Assembly: GCF_000188695.1 (NCBI RefSeq) | Contig: NW_004754896.1 | Span: 395,081 to 405,312 of the forward strand | Direction of reading: 5' to 3' | Origin: Salpingoeca rosetta | Taxonomy: Eukaryota > Opisthokonta > Choanoflagellata > Craspedida > Salpingoecidae | DNA length: 10,232 nt | Translations under genes and position numbers: made by a program | In this document: piece by piece, positions 8,260-10,232 of the stretch | Layout of the letters: each line of letters begins with the position of its first letter | Position numbering within the stretch: position 1 is the first letter of the stretch | Notes under the pieces: generated by a model | Database searches by the model: none | Told to the model about the DNA's origin: nothing | The model's input: the letters and a program-made list of their open reading frames with translations, nothing else

Positions 8260-10232
8260 ATGTCTCACCGCGCTGGTGAGCAGCTGCACTTCATATCACC
8301 TCATGTGACATGTATGCCTGCAAGCATGGATGTATCTGCCGCGCCTGAAAGCCACGCAAGCGCATGCCCCGCATACCACCACCACCGTCACCCCCACCGC
8401 CACTGCCTGGCATCCTTGTGAAACTCTCGCTGCTTGCCTCTTCCTCACAACCTGCCGCTCTCGCTCCCCCCTTCCATTTTGCTTCTGCTTGTGCATATGC
8501 GCTGTGCGTGCGTGCATGCATGCATGCAGGCAACCTCACTGCTACCGGCGACACCACTGCACCGCGCGCCTCCAACGCCTCTTTCCTGGCGCGTTCAAGC
8601 CCTGATCACCGCGGCCATCGCTCGCCCTTCCTCACCATCGTCTCTTCCTCCTCCTCCTCGTCATCGTCGGCGTCATCGTCATCAGTCCGCAGGATGGACG
8701 GCATGTCTGCCGGGACAGTGCGCCCACACCCGTTGATCACCACGGAACGCACCCTCACCGCGACCAACACGAGCTACTTCCTCATGGTGGGCGAGCGTGT
8801 GGACGGCGCAATCAGCCTCAACCACCTCGCCGATGGTCGCATGCACCGGCTGCGTCCGGGCTCGATGCTCCTTCAGCCCTTTGGCGACCTGTACCATCTC
8901 GACGAGTCTGACGAAGGAAACCATCTGCGTCGCGTTCGCCGCATGCCGCCAGACTTTCACAACGTCGCCCTGTGCTCCAAGACGCCTGCAGCGCGTGGGC
9001 ACCGCGTGTCCACCACGCTGCCGCTCGCCTGTGACGGGCGGGTGTATTGCGTGGAAGACACCAGCCACGTGGTTTGCATCGAACACGGTAGCCGCAATGC
9101 CTTCTTCCTTCCCCTCGATGCGGACCTCGACGCCATCGCCAGGGACTGCGCACTCTTTCTGCCCGTGATGGAGGAAGGCCCGCTCCTGCGCTACAGCGAC
9201 CTCGACACCATCCGTCGCGTGCGGGAGCGGGGTGACCTGCTCGGCTTCGAGGACCTGCCGCAGCTGTTTGTCGAGTTTGACAGATACGTCGACCACAGCT
9301 CCGCGTATCTGCTTGACGAGGCTGTGAACCGCCTCGAACGCCAGCGCCAACAGGAACAGCAGCAGCACCAGCACCAACAGGAACAACAGCAGCAGCGCCA
9401 ACAGTACCAAGCCCCCACCACGCCAGCTGTTGCTCAACAGTACCAAGCCCCCACCACACCAGCTGTTGCTCAGCAGTACCAAGCCCCCACCACACCAGCT
9501 GTTGCTCAACAGTACCAAGCCCCCACCACGCCAGCTGTTGCTCAGCAGTACCAAGCCCCCACCACGCCAGCTGTTGCTCAGCAGTACCAAGCCCCCACCA
9601 CACCAGCTGTTGCTCAACAGTACCAAGCCCCCACCACACCAGCTGTTGCTCAGCAGTACCAAGCCCCCACCACGCCAGCTGTTGCTCAGCAGTACCAAGC
9701 CCCCACCACACCAGCTGTTGCTCAACAGTACCAAGCCCCCACCACACCAGCTGTTGCTCAACAGTACCAAGCCCCCACCACACCAGCTGTTGCTCAGCAG
9801 TACCAAGCCCCCACCACGCCAGCTGTTGCTCAACAGTACCAAGCTCCCACCACGCCAGCTGTTGCTCAACAGTACCAAGCCCCCACCACACCAGCTGTTG
9901 CTCAACAGTACCAAGCCCCCACCACACCAGCTGTTGCTCAACAGTACCAAGCCCCCACCACACCAGCTGTTGCTCAACAGTACCAAGCCCCCACCACGCC
10001 AGCTGTTGCTCAACAGTACCAAGCCCCCACCACACCAGCTGTTGCTCAACAGTACCAAGCCCCCACCACACCAGCTGTTGCTCAACAGTACCAAGCCCCC
10101 ACCACACCAGCTGTTGCTCAACAGTACCAAGCTCCCACCACGCCAGCTGTTGCTACAACAGTACCAAGCCCCCACCACGCCAGCTGTTGCTCAACAGTAC
10201 CAAGCCCCCACCACACCAGCTGTTGCTCAACA
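8260..10232 (+). CDS. Repeat protein: Ser-rich head, unknown globular region, Q-rich linker, 12-residue tandem repeats (3' partial)
   Basis: Function not recognised. Exons: 8260-8275 (ATG plus 13 bases, gccATGt) and 8530 to the window edge. Donor gtgagc and acceptor atgcag join as g|gc (Gly6), and the new frame stays open to the edge. Residues 1-60 are low complexity with nine serines at 44-52 and four at 54-57. Residues 61 to about 275 have a mixed, folded-protein composition with scattered Cys and several acidic/Arg-rich helical-looking stretches; no known motif was identified. Residues about 276-295 are Gln-rich. From 296 (base 9399) come 21 perfect QQYQAPTTPAVA units to residue 547. An extra A at 10155 then shifts the following units out of frame, still without a stop. 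No signal peptide or membrane helix is evident in the visible part. An internal in-frame ATG at 8694 (Met61) is an alternative start. Exon 2 is confident; exon 1 is a good guess. Confidence 0.75.
8276..8529 (+). other. Intron of the repeat-protein gene
   Basis: It is 254 bases, phase 1, gtgagc to tgcatgcag. It lacks a GT microsatellite, unlike the other introns here. The acceptor follows a tgca tetranucleotide run, not a clear pyrimidine tract, so this junction is less certain than those of the transporter. Confidence 0.6.
9399..10232 (+). repeat. 36-base tandem repeat array, at least 23 units
   Basis: Units are exactly 36 bases from 9399 to 10154 (21 copies), followed by one inserted A at 10155, two more full units (10156-10227) and a partial copy at the edge. 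Each in-frame unit codes QQYQAPTTPAVA. Variation is limited to three sites: first codon CAA/CAG, the eighth codon ACA/ACG, and the fifth codon GCC/GCT in units 13 and 21. All are silent in the plus-strand frame. The array continues beyond the window. Confidence 0.97.
10155..10155 (+). other. Single-base insertion breaking the repeat frame
   Basis: Every other unit junction reads gttgctcaacag; here it reads gttgctacaacag. The extra A moves translation into a frame that reads TVPSPHHTSCCS per unit. It could be a real frameshift, a polymorphism or an assembly error at a collapsed array. Confidence 0.9.

Noticed and set aside
7538..8421. Long overlapping plus-strand open frames of 256 and 271 codons
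   Set aside because: Translations run through CA and heptamer repeats with His-Thr and Lys-Gln-Arg strings and no domain; probably 5' flank of the repeat-protein gene.
8682..10178. Very long minus-strand open frames (498 and 429 codons) over the repeat array
   Set aside because: They are by-products of the stop-free 36-base unit. Unit differences are silent only in the plus-strand frame, and the upstream plus-strand exon is protein-like.
9399..10232. CRISPR array
   Set aside because: The repeats are directly adjacent with no spacers and are coding in one frame.

Overview
The window looks like nuclear DNA from an intron-rich unicellular eukaryote. GC-rich exons are cut by short introns of 234-376 bases with GT...AG ends, the candidate start codons sit in Kozak-like contexts, and glutamine runs and CA/GT microsatellites are abundant. 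This fits a choanoflagellate such as Salpingoeca, but that is an inference from style. No rRNA, tRNA, CRISPR array or transposon gene was found.

Layout: (1) 1-1431 is non-coding, with two (TG)n tracts, a 300-base CAA-rich tract and a plain upstream region. (2) 1432-4463, plus strand, is a six-exon ABCG-type ABC transporter. Its nucleotide-binding domain is complete, but it has only the first two membrane helices; the reading frame then runs to a stop and no later exons are visible. (3) 4763-5405, minus strand, is a two-exon gene for a small membrane-anchored RING-finger protein, probably an E3 ubiquitin ligase. It converges on the transporter gene across a GT/CA-rich gap. (4) 5427-8259 is mostly microsatellite and unassigned sequence, with a possible 5' exon of the RING gene, a weak minus-strand two-exon candidate, and a possible alternative first exon for the last gene. 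(5) 8260 to the right edge, plus strand, is a gene that starts in a 16-base coding exon. It encodes a serine-rich head, a globular region I do not recognise, a glutamine-rich linker and more than 21 copies of a 12-residue repeat coded by a 36-base unit, and it runs off the window.

The three genes have no obvious shared pathway. The most notable points are the truncated transporter, the synonymous-only variation and four-unit periodicity of the 36-base array, the single-base insertion at 10155 that shifts its frame, and the tendency of introns to carry GT repeats on their own sense strand.
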